From assembly GCA_030641485.1 (NCBI GenBank), contig DAOWHJ010000155.1, forward strand, positions 1-18,572: a stretch of 18,572 nucleotides of DNA, given 5' to 3'. This document shows, in pieces, positions 1-7,756 of this stretch. The position numbers were made by a program, and so were the translations under genes. The stretch's first letter is position 1, and every line of letters starts with the position of its first letter. Below the pieces are notes generated by a model that worked only from the letters and a program-made list of their open reading frames with translations, did not search any database and was not told the origin of the DNA. The stretch is from Pseudomonadota bacterium. GTDB lineage: Bacteria > Desulfobacterota > Anaeroferrophillalia > Anaeroferrophillales > Tharpellaceae.

Positions 1-1
1 A

Positions 2-274
2 AATTTCTGCCTCCACCCCTTAAATCGCTTCCGCGGCTCTGTCCAAGCGGCCGTCGCCAACCGGACTCAAGCCCTAGCCTCACTCAGCAAACACCCCTAC
101 GCCATCCCCGAAGTTATCTGGTATACGATTAGCGGGCAAAGGAAATCGATGGCCGAACTCCTGCAGCGCCCCTACGATGAGAAAGATTACCGCATCCCCA
201 TCGGTATCGGGGTCTGCGCCTCCCTGATCTTTCTTTTTATCTATGCCTTGGTGTACATGAGTGTCGCAAGTTAA
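2..274 (+). CDS. 3' end of an unrecognised protein with a C-terminal membrane segment (partial)
   Basis: An open frame runs from the left edge to a TAA at 272-274 and gives about 90 residues without a start, so the gene begins outside the window. The soluble part contains FRGSVQAAVANRTQ and YAIPEVIWYTISGQ. The last 26 or so residues (IPIGIGVCASLIFLFIYAL and following) form one strongly hydrophobic segment, which suggests a C-terminal membrane anchor. I do not recognise the family. Codon use is like the neighbouring genes and the frame is unbroken, which supports a real gene. No link to the downstream minus-strand repressor is evident. Confidence 0.55.
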   Translation, partial: NFCLHPLNRFRGSVQAAVANRTQALASLSKHPYAIPEVIWYTISGQRKSMAELLQRPYDEKDYRIPIGIGVCASLIFLFIYALVYMSVAS

Positions 275-346
275 CGACTACATGGTCTCGGACAAAAAAC
301 AGGTTGTTTTGCAACAAAGATGACACCTTAGATGGCCTAAACATTG

Positions 347-365
347 TCAACGACGCCTTCGTTGA
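347..365. other. Perfect 7-bp hairpin in the gap after the repressor gene
   Basis: TCAACGA (347-353) and TCGTTGA (359-365) form a perfect stem around a 5-nt loop. The hairpin lies downstream of the TetR gene when read on the minus strand. There is no T-run on either side, so it is not a convincing intrinsic terminator. The rest of 275-472 shows no further clear signal. Confidence 0.35.
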
Positions 366-454
366 ACTTCATGACATAAAGTAGCGACATGAAAATCGGT
401 GCGGCCTCGCCACTGTTTTAGATCTTTGATTTTAACTACATCTTCAATTGTCAT
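347..454 (-). CDS. Possible small ORF, 35 aa, unknown
   Basis: On the minus strand, 18 bases after the stop of the TetR gene, an ATG (complement of 452-454) opens a 35-codon frame ending in TGA (complement of 347-349). The product starts MTIEDVVKIKDLKQWRGR and ends in a run of arginines (VQRRRR). The composition looks protein-like (mixed charged and hydrophobic residues), and the frame would be co-transcribed with the repressor. However, there is no clear ribosome binding site, the ORF is very short, and I recognise no homologue. It could equally be a degraded gene remnant or chance. Confidence 0.22.
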   Translation of the reverse strand: MTIEDVVKIKDLKQWRGRTDFHVATLCHEVQRRRR

Positions 455-472
455 TATTTGTAAATAAAGGTC

Positions 473-1105
473 TCAATCTTTGCCTTTACCAACTGCCTTG
501 ATCCCTGCTAGGGAAAAAGTGGTGATATGATCGGCTAGTCGCTCTATTAAACCTACGGAGAGAGGTTGAGCCAGGAGATACTCCAAATCGCTGCGTCTGA
601 CGGTCAGAAGGGTACGGCATTGGTTGACAATACTCATATCACAGAACAGAACTGTCTCCTCAGTAACTTCATCGCCAATAATTTTACTGATAATTCCCAA
701 TAGTACTTTGCGCCGGGGCTCAATTAACTCATGCCAGAGGTTGTGTATCAGACCGGTAGGGTTGACCAGTTCCATCAAGTAGAGACGGGCAAACTGGCCA
801 TTAGCATCATGGTCTGAAAAATTCTTGATAAGGGAATAAACGTAGATTCTCAGCTGCTCTTCTGGAGAACTGTCGACAACCTCAGATGGATCAGGCCTGG
901 AACATTGTTTATATGACTGCTGCCAGGCCTCAACATAGAGGGCGGACTTGTCACTAAAATAATAATTGACTGCCGCCATGTTGGCCCCGGCTCGCTGACA
1001 AATGTCGGCCACCGTGGCGGCGTGGTACCCTTTTTCCGCAAAGACCTCACAGGCCGAATCTAATACCCGGCTCCGTTTTTCCTTGCCGTCTGCTCTCCTG
1101 GTCAT
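473..1105 (-). CDS. TetR/AcrR-family transcriptional repressor, CecR-like
   Basis: A 210-residue protein with the TetR layout. The N-terminal DNA-binding domain covers roughly residues 8-58. Its helix-turn-helix (about 31-50) reads TVADICQRAGANMAAVNYYF, followed by SDKSALY. The AGANxAAVNYxF signature is typical of TetR proteins with a CecR-type C-terminal domain. The rest (about 75-205) is a helical ligand-binding and dimerisation domain without further recognisable motifs. The ATG is complementary to 1103-1105 and has an AAGGA Shine-Dalgarno nine bases upstream (complement of 1115-1119). The gene diverges from the RND efflux genes across a 205-bp region with candidate operators, the usual arrangement for a local repressor that also controls itself. 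The inducing ligand cannot be read from sequence. Confidence 0.93.
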   Translation of the reverse strand: MTRRADGKEKRSRVLDSACEVFAEKGYHAATVADICQRAGANMAAVNYYFSDKSALYVEAWQQSYKQCSRPDPSEVVDSSPEEQLRIYVYSLIKNFSDHDANGQFARLYLMELVNPTGLIHNLWHELIEPRRKVLLGIISKIIGDEVTEETVLFCDMSIVNQCRTLLTVRRSDLEYLLAQPLSVGLIERLADHITTFSLAGIKAVGKGKD

Positions 1106-1176
1106 GATGAATGATCCTTTCCCTTTTTAGCTTTAACTGAAAGACAATATTCTCTAATGGGAAGTTTAAATTCCCC

Positions 1177-1205
1177 TTGACATAAACAAGAAATGACTTT
1201 ACAGT
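1177..1205 (+). promoter_or_regulatory. Candidate sigma-70 promoter for the RND efflux genes
   Basis: A consensus -35 TTGACA (1177-1182) is followed after 17 bp by TACAGT (1200-1205), a four-of-six match to the -10 consensus. Transcription would begin near 1212, giving a leader of about 100 nt before the adaptor ATG at 1311. The -10 hexamer lies inside the palindrome at 1192-1209. Confidence 0.55.
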
Positions 1206-1209
1206 CTTT
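1192..1209. promoter_or_regulatory. Candidate TetR operator 1, overlapping the efflux -10 box
   Basis: The core GACTTTACAGTC (1195-1206) is an imperfect palindrome. Extended to 18 bp (1192-1209), seven of nine base pairs are symmetric. It covers the -10 hexamer of the plus-strand promoter, so a bound repressor dimer would block polymerase. Assignment to the adjacent TetR protein is inferred from position only. Confidence 0.4.
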
Positions 1210-1233
1210 CTTAAATGAAGATTTAAATTATTA

Positions 1234-1250
1234 ATTTGAGATTGTCAAAT
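1234..1250. promoter_or_regulatory. Candidate operator 2 overlapping a minus-strand -35
   Basis: ATTTGA (1234-1239) and TCAAAT (1245-1250) form a perfect 6-bp inverted repeat with a 5-bp spacer. The right arm overlaps TTGACA on the minus strand (complement of 1243-1248), which has a weak -10-like TAAATC 17 bp further on and could drive the repressor gene. The half-sites differ from those of the palindrome at 1192-1209, so a shared regulator is uncertain. Confidence 0.28.
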
Positions 1251-1310
1251 GATTTTATTGTCGAGAACTGATATAGCAAAATTCATGTATGCGACTTGGA
1301 GAAAATAAAA

Positions 1311-2543
1311 ATGTCATTTAATGCCAATCTATCCCCTCCACAATTAACCTTTTCCGAGAAAGCTTTCGGTTTAATAGATCGATCTTTTTTAATGGTAACA
1401 ACCAGTGCCCGTAGTATTGGCTTTGTTGGGCTGTTGATCTTTATTTTGATCTCGACCTTTTTTCAGGTTGCGGCAGCAGCTTCTCAAGATTCCAAGAGCG
1501 GACCACATCCATTAGTGACGGTTACATCCATCATTGAAGAAGAGATCAACCCACCGGCTGAATATGTGGGCCATGTTGAGGCAATTCAAAGTGTAGATAT
1601 TCAAGCCCGGGTTAAGGGATTTCTGGAGCAGGTTAATTTCAAGGAAGGTAGCAATGTTCAGGCCGGCGATCTGCTTTACGTTATTGAACAAGCTCCCTAC
1701 CAGGCCAAGGTCGCGGCCGATAAAGCCAACGTTGCCCATGCCCAGGCAACGTTGGCCAAGACCAACCAATATCTAAAGCAAGTTCGCAGTGTACGTTCTG
1801 GAGGGATTTCAGCTTCAGATTTGGACACGGCGGTGGCCGAAGAGCTCCAGGCTCAGGCCCGACTCTTGGGGACCCAGGCGGCGCTCAAACTATCCGAACT
1901 CGATCTGGAATACACTAAGATGCAAGCACCCATCAGCGGTCGGATTGGGCGCACGGCACTCACTCGGGGGAATTTGTGTGAACCTGATTCCAGCCCCCTG
2001 GCCCGGATCGTTCAACTCAACCCCATTCGGGTACTTTATTCGATTAGTGAAAATGATCTAGCAGCCATCCAGGCCGTTCTCAAAGACTCATCTCCCAACA
2101 AAAAGAAACCCTCTCTGGTCCCGCGAATCAAACTCCTCAACGGTAACATACTGGAAACTATCGGTCAGGTTGATTTTGTTGATAACGTCGTTGACAGGGG
2201 AACTGGAACGATAGCCGTTCGGGCCGTATTCGACAATGCTGATGGTCTTTTGTTGCCGGGACAGTATGTTACCATTATGATTCGTCAAAGTCAGGGTGAG
2301 CGACTCCCGGTAACTCCGCAAGCTGCTGTTTTACAAGATCGTGAAGGACGGTATGTTCTGGTGGTTGATCAGCAGAATCAGGTAATTAAACAACGAATAA
2401 CTACCGGGCCGCTGGTCAGCGGTAATCGCTGGGCCGTCACCTCAGGACTCGAGGTCGGAGATCTGGTTATTATCCAGGGTTTACAAAAAGTCAAACCCGG
2501 ACAAACCGTGAAAACTATTACTGACGAACCCCAAAAGAGGTAA
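1311..2543 (+). CDS. RND efflux periplasmic adaptor (membrane fusion protein, AcrA/MexA type)
   Basis: The adaptor joins the inner-membrane RND pump to the outer-membrane channel in the periplasm. The 410-residue product has a hydrophobic segment at about residues 36-55 ending in VAAAAS, which acts as signal or anchor. A barrel-sandwich (lipoyl-like) half follows around EYVGHVEAIQSVDIQARV, then an alpha-hairpin rich in Ala and Gln (about 128-200). The second half-motif is YTKMQAPISGRIGRT, and beta-barrel and membrane-proximal domains run to the C-terminus. ATG 1311 is preferred over an upstream in-frame TTG at 1296, because GGAG at 1298-1301 is correctly placed for 1311. There is no lipobox cysteine, unlike AcrA, and the N-terminus before the hydrophobic segment is unusually long. 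It is the first gene of the efflux unit, and the pump ATG lies 3 bp after its stop. Confidence 0.93.
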   Translation: MSFNANLSPPQLTFSEKAFGLIDRSFLMVTTSARSIGFVGLLIFILISTFFQVAAAASQDSKSGPHPLVTVTSIIEEEINPPAEYVGHVEAIQSVDIQARVKGFLEQVNFKEGSNVQAGDLLYVIEQAPYQAKVAADKANVAHAQATLAKTNQYLKQVRSVRSGGISASDLDTAVAEELQAQARLLGTQAALKLSELDLEYTKMQAPISGRIGRTALTRGNLCEPDSSPLARIVQLNPIRVLYSISENDLAAIQAVLKDSSPNKKKPSLVPRIKLLNGNILETIGQVDFVDNVVDRGTGTIAVRAVFDNADGLLLPGQYVTIMIRQSQGERLPVTPQAAVLQDREGRYVLVVDQQNQVIKQRITTGPLVSGNRWAVTSGLEVGDLVIIQGLQKVKPGQTVKTITDEPQKR

Positions 2544-2546
2544 TCT

Positions 2547-5500
2547 ATGTTTTCCCGGATTTTCATTGAACGACCGCGGCTGGCGGTGGTGATTTCAATT
2601 ATTATTACCCTGGCCGGGTTTATTGCCATGCTCAATATTCCCGTTGCCCAATACCCGAGAATCACCCCGCCTAATATTCGGGTAAGCACGGTCTATCCCG
2701 GAGCCAATGCCGAAGTTCTGGCCGCCAGTGTGGCTGCACCAATCGAAAACGCCGTCAACGGTGTTGACAACATGCTCTATATGTCCTCCACATGTTCCAA
2801 TAACGGCAGTTACAGTCTGACCGTAACTTTTGCAGTCGGCACCGACCCAGACATTGACCAGGTCAACACTCAGAACCGAGTCCAGATGGCGATTGCAAAA
2901 TTACCGAAAGAGGTTATCGAACAAGGAGTAACCATCCGCAAACGTTCGCCGGACATGCTGGCGGCGATCAGTTTTTTATCTCCCAAAGGGACCCGGGATA
3001 AACTTTTTTTAAGTAATTATGTCAACCAGGTAATCAAAGACTCTCTGGTTCGGCTCAAAGGCATCAGCGATGTCTATATCTTCGGCGAGATGGAATACAG
3101 CATGCGAATTTGGCTTGACCCAGATCGCTTGGCAGCTCTGGGACTGACCGCAGACGATGTCATCAAAAGTATTCGCCAACAAAACATCCAGGCGGCCGTC
3201 GGCACTATCGGCACTATGCCGACCGATAACAACCAGCAATTCCAATATACCCTGCGGGCCCAAGGACGCCTGAAAAACAGTCAGGAGTTTGAAAATATTA
3301 TTATCCGTGCCAACGCTGCCGGTGGTCTGGTACGTATTCGCGATATCGCCAGAGTCGAACTTGGAGCCAAAACTTACCGGGCTGAATCAACCATGAATGG
3401 GTCTCCGGCCGTAACCCTGGCGATCTACCGCGCCGCCAACGCTAACTCTTTGGAGACCATGGACGAGGTTCGGAAGACCCTTAAAACTCTGGCTCTCAGG
3501 CAACCTAGCGATATTCAATACGTAATGTTGTACGACACTACCAGATATGTCTCAGCCACCATTCGTGAAATCGGGCAAACCCTGCTCATAACTTTTCTTC
3601 TGGTTCTTTTCGTAAATTATATCTTTCTTCAGGACTGGCGGGCCACGCTGGTTCCGACTGTCACCATTCCGGTTTCGTTGATCGGCACCTTTGCTGTCCT
3701 CATGGCTTTAGGTTATAATGCCAACACCATCTCCATGTTTGCTCTGATCATGTCGATCGGGGTGGTGGTTGACGATGCTATTGTTGTCGTCGAAAATGTT
3801 TATCGGCTTATGCATGAAGAAAACCTCACCCCAAAAGCCGCAACCATTAAAGCGATGCAACAGGTTACGGCTCCGATCATCTCTACGACCCTGGTTTTGC
3901 TCGCCGTATTTGTCCCGGTTGGTTTTCTGCCCGGCATTACCGGAGAGCTCTACAAACAGTTTGCCGTTACTATCTGCACCGCCGTAGTTATCTCAACCAT
4001 TAACGCCCTGACTTTAAGCCCGGCTCTCTGTGCCGTCTTGTTAAAACCCCCTAAAAACATAACTCAAGGCCCGTTAGCCTGGTTTAATCGAACACTTAAT
4101 TTTTCCCGTGACCGTTATGTGGACGGCACCACCTGGCTGCTCCGGCGTAAGGCAGTGGTGCTGGTTATTTTTATCGGTATTTTCGGGGCTTCATATTATC
4201 TCTTCACCGACCGACCGGTTAGTTTTTTACCAAAAGAGGATATAGGCTCTTTTTATCTTAACATACAACTGCCGGAGGCCTCATCTCTCTCGCGTACCGG
4301 TAAGGTGTTAGAAGAGGTCACTAAGGAGCTGCAAAGTATTGAAGGAATTAATGACATCCTGCTGGTCAGCGGCTACAGTCTGCTTAGCGGGGCGGCCGAA
4401 AATGTCGGTTTGGGAGTTATTGTTCTTGATCCCTGGAGTCAACGTACCCGCAAAGATCTGCAACTTGGTGCCATCCTGAAAAAAGTGCAGGGCAAACTCT
4501 CGGCCATCTCGACGGCCAACATGTTCGCCTTTTCACCGCCACCAATTCGCGGTTTGGGCCGTACTGGTGGCTTTAATTTTCAGATGCAGGGTTTAGAAGA
4601 TCAAAGTCCCCAGGAGTTGGCGGCGGCAGCCAAGGCTCTGGTTATCGCCGCCAATCAGGAACCCTCGCTGCAAAGAGTTTTCAGTACCTATACCGCCAAC
4701 ACTCCACAAATTTCGCTCACCGTCAACCGCACCCGAGCCGAAACTCTTAACGTGCCGGTCAGCACAATTTTCGCCACCCTGCAGGCCCAACTCGGCTCGA
4801 AATATGCCAACGACTTTAATTTGTTGGGCCGGGTCTTTCAGGTCAGGGTGCAGGCTGACATCCAACACCGCGACGCAATTAAGGATATCAACCGACTCTA
4901 TGTTCGCAGCCAAACCGGTAAGATGGTGCCAATGCAAAGTCTGGTAACAGTATCTACAACCCTCGGCCCCCAAAATGTAAAACGTTACAATCAGTACAGC
5001 AGTATTAAAATTAATGGGAGTGCCGCCTTAGGATTCAGCTCTGGTGAAGCGATGGCGACGATGACGCGAATAGCTTCAAAAACCTTACCCCAAGGTTTTA
5101 CTTTTGACTGGTCAGGAATGTCTTTTCAGGAACAAAAAAGCAGCGGCCAGATTCCGGTAATATTCACTCTGGCATTGCTTTTCGCTTATCTCTTTCTGGT
5201 GGCCCAGTATGAGAGTTGGAACATTCCGTTAGCCATTGTTATTTCAGTACCGGTAGCTAGTCTTGGCGGTTTGGTTGGTTTGTGGATGGCCGGACTCAGT
5301 TTGAGTATTTACGCCCAGATCGGCTTGGTACTGCTGGTCGGTCTCGCCAGTAAAAGCGCGATCCTCATTGTTGAGTTTTCCAAAACCCTGCGAGAGCAAG
5401 GGGCCACTGTGGCTGATGCCGCGATCGCCGGGGCTAAAGTCCGTTTCCGGCCGGTCTTAATGACTGCCTTTACATTTATTCTTGGGATCGCACCTATGGT

Positions 5501-5672
5501 AATCGCCAGTGGCGCCGGAGCCGGTAGCCGCCGGGCGATTGGCACCACGGTTTTTGCTGGAATGCTGGCCGCGACCCTAATCGGCATTTTTTTGATTCCG
5601 GCACTTTATTACATATTTCAGTCCGGCCGCGAAAAAGGTCATGCCTGGCGCAAGGGGCGGAAGAGCAGTTAA
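2547..5672 (+). CDS. RND multidrug efflux pump, HAE-1 family inner-membrane permease (AcrB/MexB type)
   Basis: A proton-driven inner-membrane transporter of 1041 residues, the normal length for the HAE-1 family. It begins MFSRIFIERPRLAVVISI, the usual first helix, followed by the porter-domain opening IPVAQYPRITPPNIRVSTVY. The proton-relay residues are present: two aspartates at 409-410 in VVVDDAIVVVENV (helix 4) and a lysine at 936 in LASKSAILIVEF (helix 10). Two large periplasmic loops of the expected size separate the helix bundles. The helix-12 region IGIFLIPALYYIF closes the protein before a basic tail. The ribosome binding site AGAGG sits at the end of the adaptor gene, so the two are translationally close. 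The family exports amphiphilic drugs, dyes, bile salts or solvents. The actual substrate cannot be read from sequence. Confidence 0.96.
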   Translation: MFSRIFIERPRLAVVISIIITLAGFIAMLNIPVAQYPRITPPNIRVSTVYPGANAEVLAASVAAPIENAVNGVDNMLYMSSTCSNNGSYSLTVTFAVGTDPDIDQVNTQNRVQMAIAKLPKEVIEQGVTIRKRSPDMLAAISFLSPKGTRDKLFLSNYVNQVIKDSLVRLKGISDVYIFGEMEYSMRIWLDPDRLAALGLTADDVIKSIRQQNIQAAVGTIGTMPTDNNQQFQYTLRAQGRLKNSQEFENIIIRANAAGGLVRIRDIARVELGAKTYRAESTMNGSPAVTLAIYRAANANSLETMDEVRKTLKTLALRQPSDIQYVMLYDTTRYVSATIREIGQTLLITFLLVLFVNYIFLQDWRATLVPTVTIPVSLIGTFAVLMALGYNANTISMFALIMSIGVVVDDAIVVVENVYRLMHEENLTPKAATIKAMQQVTAPIISTTLVLLAVFVPVGFLPGITGELYKQFAVTICTAVVISTINALTLSPALCAVLLKPPKNITQGPLAWFNRTLNFSRDRYVDGTTWLLRRKAVVLVIFIGIFGASYYLFTDRPVSFLPKEDIGSFYLNIQLPEASSLSRTGKVLEEVTKELQSIEGINDILLVSGYSLLSGAAENVGLGVIVLDPWSQRTRKDLQLGAILKKVQGKLSAISTANMFAFSPPPIRGLGRTGGFNFQMQGLEDQSPQELAAAAKALVIAANQEPSLQRVFSTYTANTPQISLTVNRTRAETLNVPVSTIFATLQAQLGSKYANDFNLLGRVFQVRVQADIQHRDAIKDINRLYVRSQTGKMVPMQSLVTVSTTLGPQNVKRYNQYSSIKINGSAALGFSSGEAMATMTRIASKTLPQGFTFDWSGMSFQEQKSSGQIPVIFTLALLFAYLFLVAQYESWNIPLAIVISVPVASLGGLVGLWMAGLSLSIYAQIGLVLLVGLASKSAILIVEFSKTLREQGATVADAAIAGAKVRFRPVLMTAFTFILGIAPMVIASGAGAGSRRAIGTTVFAGMLAATLIGIFLIPALYYIFQSGREKGHAWRKGRKSS

Positions 5673-5702
5673 GTTGCAGCAGATAGTGGGCGAACTTTGC
5701 TT

Positions 5703-5861
5703 TGACCCCAACCGAGATATGACGTCACCTGTTGAAGGTGCCACCTACAAACTGCCGGGATTGGGGTCATTGATGGTACAAGGTGCGTCAGCACCCCAGG
5801 CTTCGCAGTGAGTGTAGCGAGGAAGCACCCCTGTGGTGTGACCCCGTTTATGGGGCGAAGC
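5703..5861. repeat. Stem-loop-rich intergenic element between pump and outer-membrane genes
   Basis: This span is dense in inverted repeats. TGACCCCAA (5703-5711) pairs perfectly with TTGGGGTCA (5761-5769), and the hairpin CACCT-GTTGA-AGGTG (5726-5740) lies inside that loop. GGTGC-GTCA-GCACC (5782-5795) is a compact perfect hairpin. GCTTCGC (5800-5806) pairs with GCGAAGC (5855-5861) and encloses CCCC/GGGG (5842-5845 with 5852-5855). No credible coding frame is seen. It may be a dispersed repetitive element, a structured leader or processing site, or a remnant of a mobile RNA element. The class is not identifiable from one copy. Confidence 0.5.
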
Positions 5862-5926
5862 AATGTTCACCGCTATTTATTGTAACTTTATGGTAGTCAC
5901 CTGAAGTTATCAAATAAGAGATAACC

Positions 5927-7369
5927 ATGAGCGCAAAAAATTTATTGATAAGGTACCCAGCAATTATTCTGTTGCTAATCATTGCGGTTTTAGGCTTAAG
6001 TGGCTGCGCCGCGGTTGGACCAAACTATATTTCTGTAAAACCCAAGGCTCCGGAGAAATGGTCATCCAAACTCCAAGGTGGTCTAACCACCGGACTACCA
6101 AGACCTGAGACCATGGCTTACTGGTGGAGAGTTCTCAATGACCCGGAACTCTCCAACCTGATTGAACGAGTTGTCAGTGGCAACCTTGATCTACAGGTAG
6201 CCCGAACTCGTATCCGCGTAGCCCGAGCCCGCCGCGGAGTCAACCGCGCCGATTTTTTCCCGGCTCTTAATGGTGGTGCTTCTGCCACCAAAAGTCGCGA
6301 TATCTCAGAAGAAGAGTATGAATTTTATAGTGCTGGATTTGATGCGAGTTGGGAACTCGATATTTTCGGCGGCATCCGACGCTCAGTGGAAGCCGCCGAT
6401 GCGGAGGTTGGATTCGCACAGGAAAATTTACATGACGTACTCGTAAGTTTGCTGGCCGAAGTGGCTTTGAACTATGTGAATGTGCGAACCTACCAGAACG
6501 GTTTGACCGTAGTTGAGGAAAACATTAAAACTCAGCAAGAGACCTATGAATTGAACCATTCGCGGTTTCAGGCTGGCATAATAAATGAACTGGCCGTACA
6601 ACAATCCCTTTACAACTTGGAACGAACCCGAGCCCAAATACCGATTTTTCAAACCCGGTTGGAAGCAGCTAAGAATCGTTTGGCCGTACTACTCGGCAAA
6701 GAACCAGGTGCTGTCCATGCTGAGTTGGCCACAAGAAAACCCATTCCGACACCTCCAAATAAATTGGTTGTCGGAGTACCGGCCGAAACTTTACGTCATC
6801 GGCCCGATATTCGCCGGGCCGAGCGTCGAGTCGCAGCCCAAACTGCCCGAGTTGGTGTGGCTACAGCGGATCTCTATCCTCGATTCATGTTAAATGGCAG
6901 TATCGGACTTGAATCGCTTTCCACCGGAGATTTCATGACTGCTGCCAGCCGAACCTGGAATTTCGGCCCGTCTATCTCCTGGAAGATTTTTCATGGCAAT
7001 GCCATTCGTCAAAATATTGAAATTCACTCCGCCCTCCAGGAACAGGCCCTGATTGAATACGAAATGACGGTCTTGAAGGCTCAGGAAGAGACCGAAAATA
7101 TACTCGTGGCTTATGCCAGTGAACAGCGCCGTTATCAAGCCTTGATGGCAGCCACGGATGCTGCCCAGCAGGCAGACATACTGGCTCAAGACCAGTACCA
7201 AGTCGGTTTGGTTGACTTTAACAACGTTCTGGACGCCCAACGCTCACTGCTACTTTTACAAGATCAGCTGATCTTGAGTGAAGGGTCTGTAACCGCCAAT
7301 CTGATACGGCTCTATAAAGCTCTTGGTGGAGGATGGGAATCGCTAAAGCCGGCAGAGGATAGCTATTAA
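5927..7369 (+). CDS. RND efflux outer-membrane factor, NodT-type lipoprotein (TolC/OprM family)
   Basis: The outer-membrane exit duct of the tripartite pump, 480 residues. A lipoprotein signal peptide ends in LSGC, with the lipidated Cys at residue 27, followed by AAVGPNY, the hallmark opening of NodT-type factors. Two OEP repeats follow: about 60-260, with long helices such as NLDLQVARTRIRVARARRG, and about 275-475, including LRHRPDIRRAERRVAAQTAR and a second helix set. The protein should trimerise into a beta-barrel plus periplasmic alpha-barrel. The ATG is preceded by a modest AAGAG six bases upstream. It belongs functionally with the adaptor and pump upstream but is separated from them by 254 bp containing the structured element, so it may also have its own expression control. 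Confidence 0.95.
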   Translation: MSAKNLLIRYPAIILLLIIAVLGLSGCAAVGPNYISVKPKAPEKWSSKLQGGLTTGLPRPETMAYWWRVLNDPELSNLIERVVSGNLDLQVARTRIRVARARRGVNRADFFPALNGGASATKSRDISEEEYEFYSAGFDASWELDIFGGIRRSVEAADAEVGFAQENLHDVLVSLLAEVALNYVNVRTYQNGLTVVEENIKTQQETYELNHSRFQAGIINELAVQQSLYNLERTRAQIPIFQTRLEAAKNRLAVLLGKEPGAVHAELATRKPIPTPPNKLVVGVPAETLRHRPDIRRAERRVAAQTARVGVATADLYPRFMLNGSIGLESLSTGDFMTAASRTWNFGPSISWKIFHGNAIRQNIEIHSALQEQALIEYEMTVLKAQEETENILVAYASEQRRYQALMAATDAAQQADILAQDQYQVGLVDFNNVLDAQRSLLLLQDQLILSEGSVTANLIRLYKALGGGWESLKPAEDSY

Positions 7370-7486
7370 ATTTTTGGACAGATTCCTCACCCATATTTAA
7401 CAGGATTTTCAGCCAATTTACCTAATGAAATAAATGTAGTGCCACTCGAATTTTTTTTGATGGTTCCAGTTACTATTGAGGTCTAA

Positions 7487-7560
7487 GTAAAATTGGGCAA
7501 AACTAAAGAAAGCGCAAGGGGTGAAATCCTGGCGCTTTCTTTAGTTTTGCCCAATTTTAC
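7487..7560. repeat. Perfect 29-bp inverted repeat (long hairpin)
   Basis: The left arm (7487-7515) and right arm (7532-7560) are exact reverse complements over 29 bases, separated by 16 bp. The arms begin GTAAAATTGGGC and end in GAAAGCGC next to the loop. Inside the loop AGG (7517-7519) and CCT (7528-7530) can pair too, leaving about 8 unpaired bases. It could end or insulate transcription between the efflux and flagellar units in both directions. The stem is much longer than an ordinary intrinsic terminator and no T-run follows directly, so a small non-autonomous mobile element or another hairpin element is an alternative. Confidence 0.85.
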
Positions 7561-7603
7561 GTGAGCAGGCAACCCAACTCAGCTTGCATGACACCTGCTC
7601 ACG
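7560..7603. repeat. Second inverted repeat abutting the 29-bp hairpin
   Basis: CGTGAGCAGG (7560-7569) and CCTGCTCACG (7594-7603) are exact 10-bp reverse complements around a 24-bp spacer. The left arm shares its first base with the last base of the preceding hairpin, so the two form a continuous structured block of about 117 bp. The rest of the gene-free interval (7370-7486 and 7604-7740) is AT-rich. It contains an eight-T run at 7451-7458 without a convincing stem in front of it, and no supported gene. Confidence 0.7.
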
Positions 7604-7740
7604 GTCTCCATCAACTCTCGCCGCTGAAATACTTTAACCGTTGCAGCAAAAAGAAAATTGACTTTTCACCTTAAATGGGTATTTTTTCAAGACACCCTCC
7701 AACTCTATCTAACCCCTTACTAAAAACCATTAAAGGGAAT

Positions 7741-7756
7741 TGGCACACTGGTTGCA
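7741..7756 (+). promoter_or_regulatory. Sigma-54 (RpoN) -24/-12 promoter of the flagellar operon
   Basis: TGGCACACTGGTTGCA matches the sigma-54 consensus TGGCAC-N5-TTGCA at every fixed position, with the invariant GG (7742-7743) and GC (7754-7755) exactly 10 bp apart. Transcription should begin near 7767, about 90 nt before flgB. Sigma-54 promoters need an enhancer-binding activator, and in flagellar systems this is typically an FlrC/FleR/FlgR-type protein. A short CCCTT/AAGGG inverted repeat at 7714-7737 lies directly upstream, but I cannot assign a regulator to it. Confidence 0.88.

Noticed and set aside
1296..1310. In-frame TTG start for the adaptor gene five codons upstream of ATG 1311
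   Set aside because: The GGAG at 1298-1301 overlaps the TTG start and is correctly spaced for the ATG at 1311.
5669..5863. 64-codon minus-strand ORF between the pump and outer-membrane genes
   Set aside because: It lies within the inverted-repeat element, has no ribosome binding site and its product looks random.
7451..7458. Eight-T run that could mark an intrinsic terminator after the outer-membrane factor gene
   Set aside because: The only upstream symmetry (AGTG-C-CACT) has a one-base loop and cannot form a real stem.
7560..7603. Integron attC-like or CRISPR-like site
   Set aside because: No paired R/L core boxes, no repeated unit with spacers, and no integrase or cas gene in the window.
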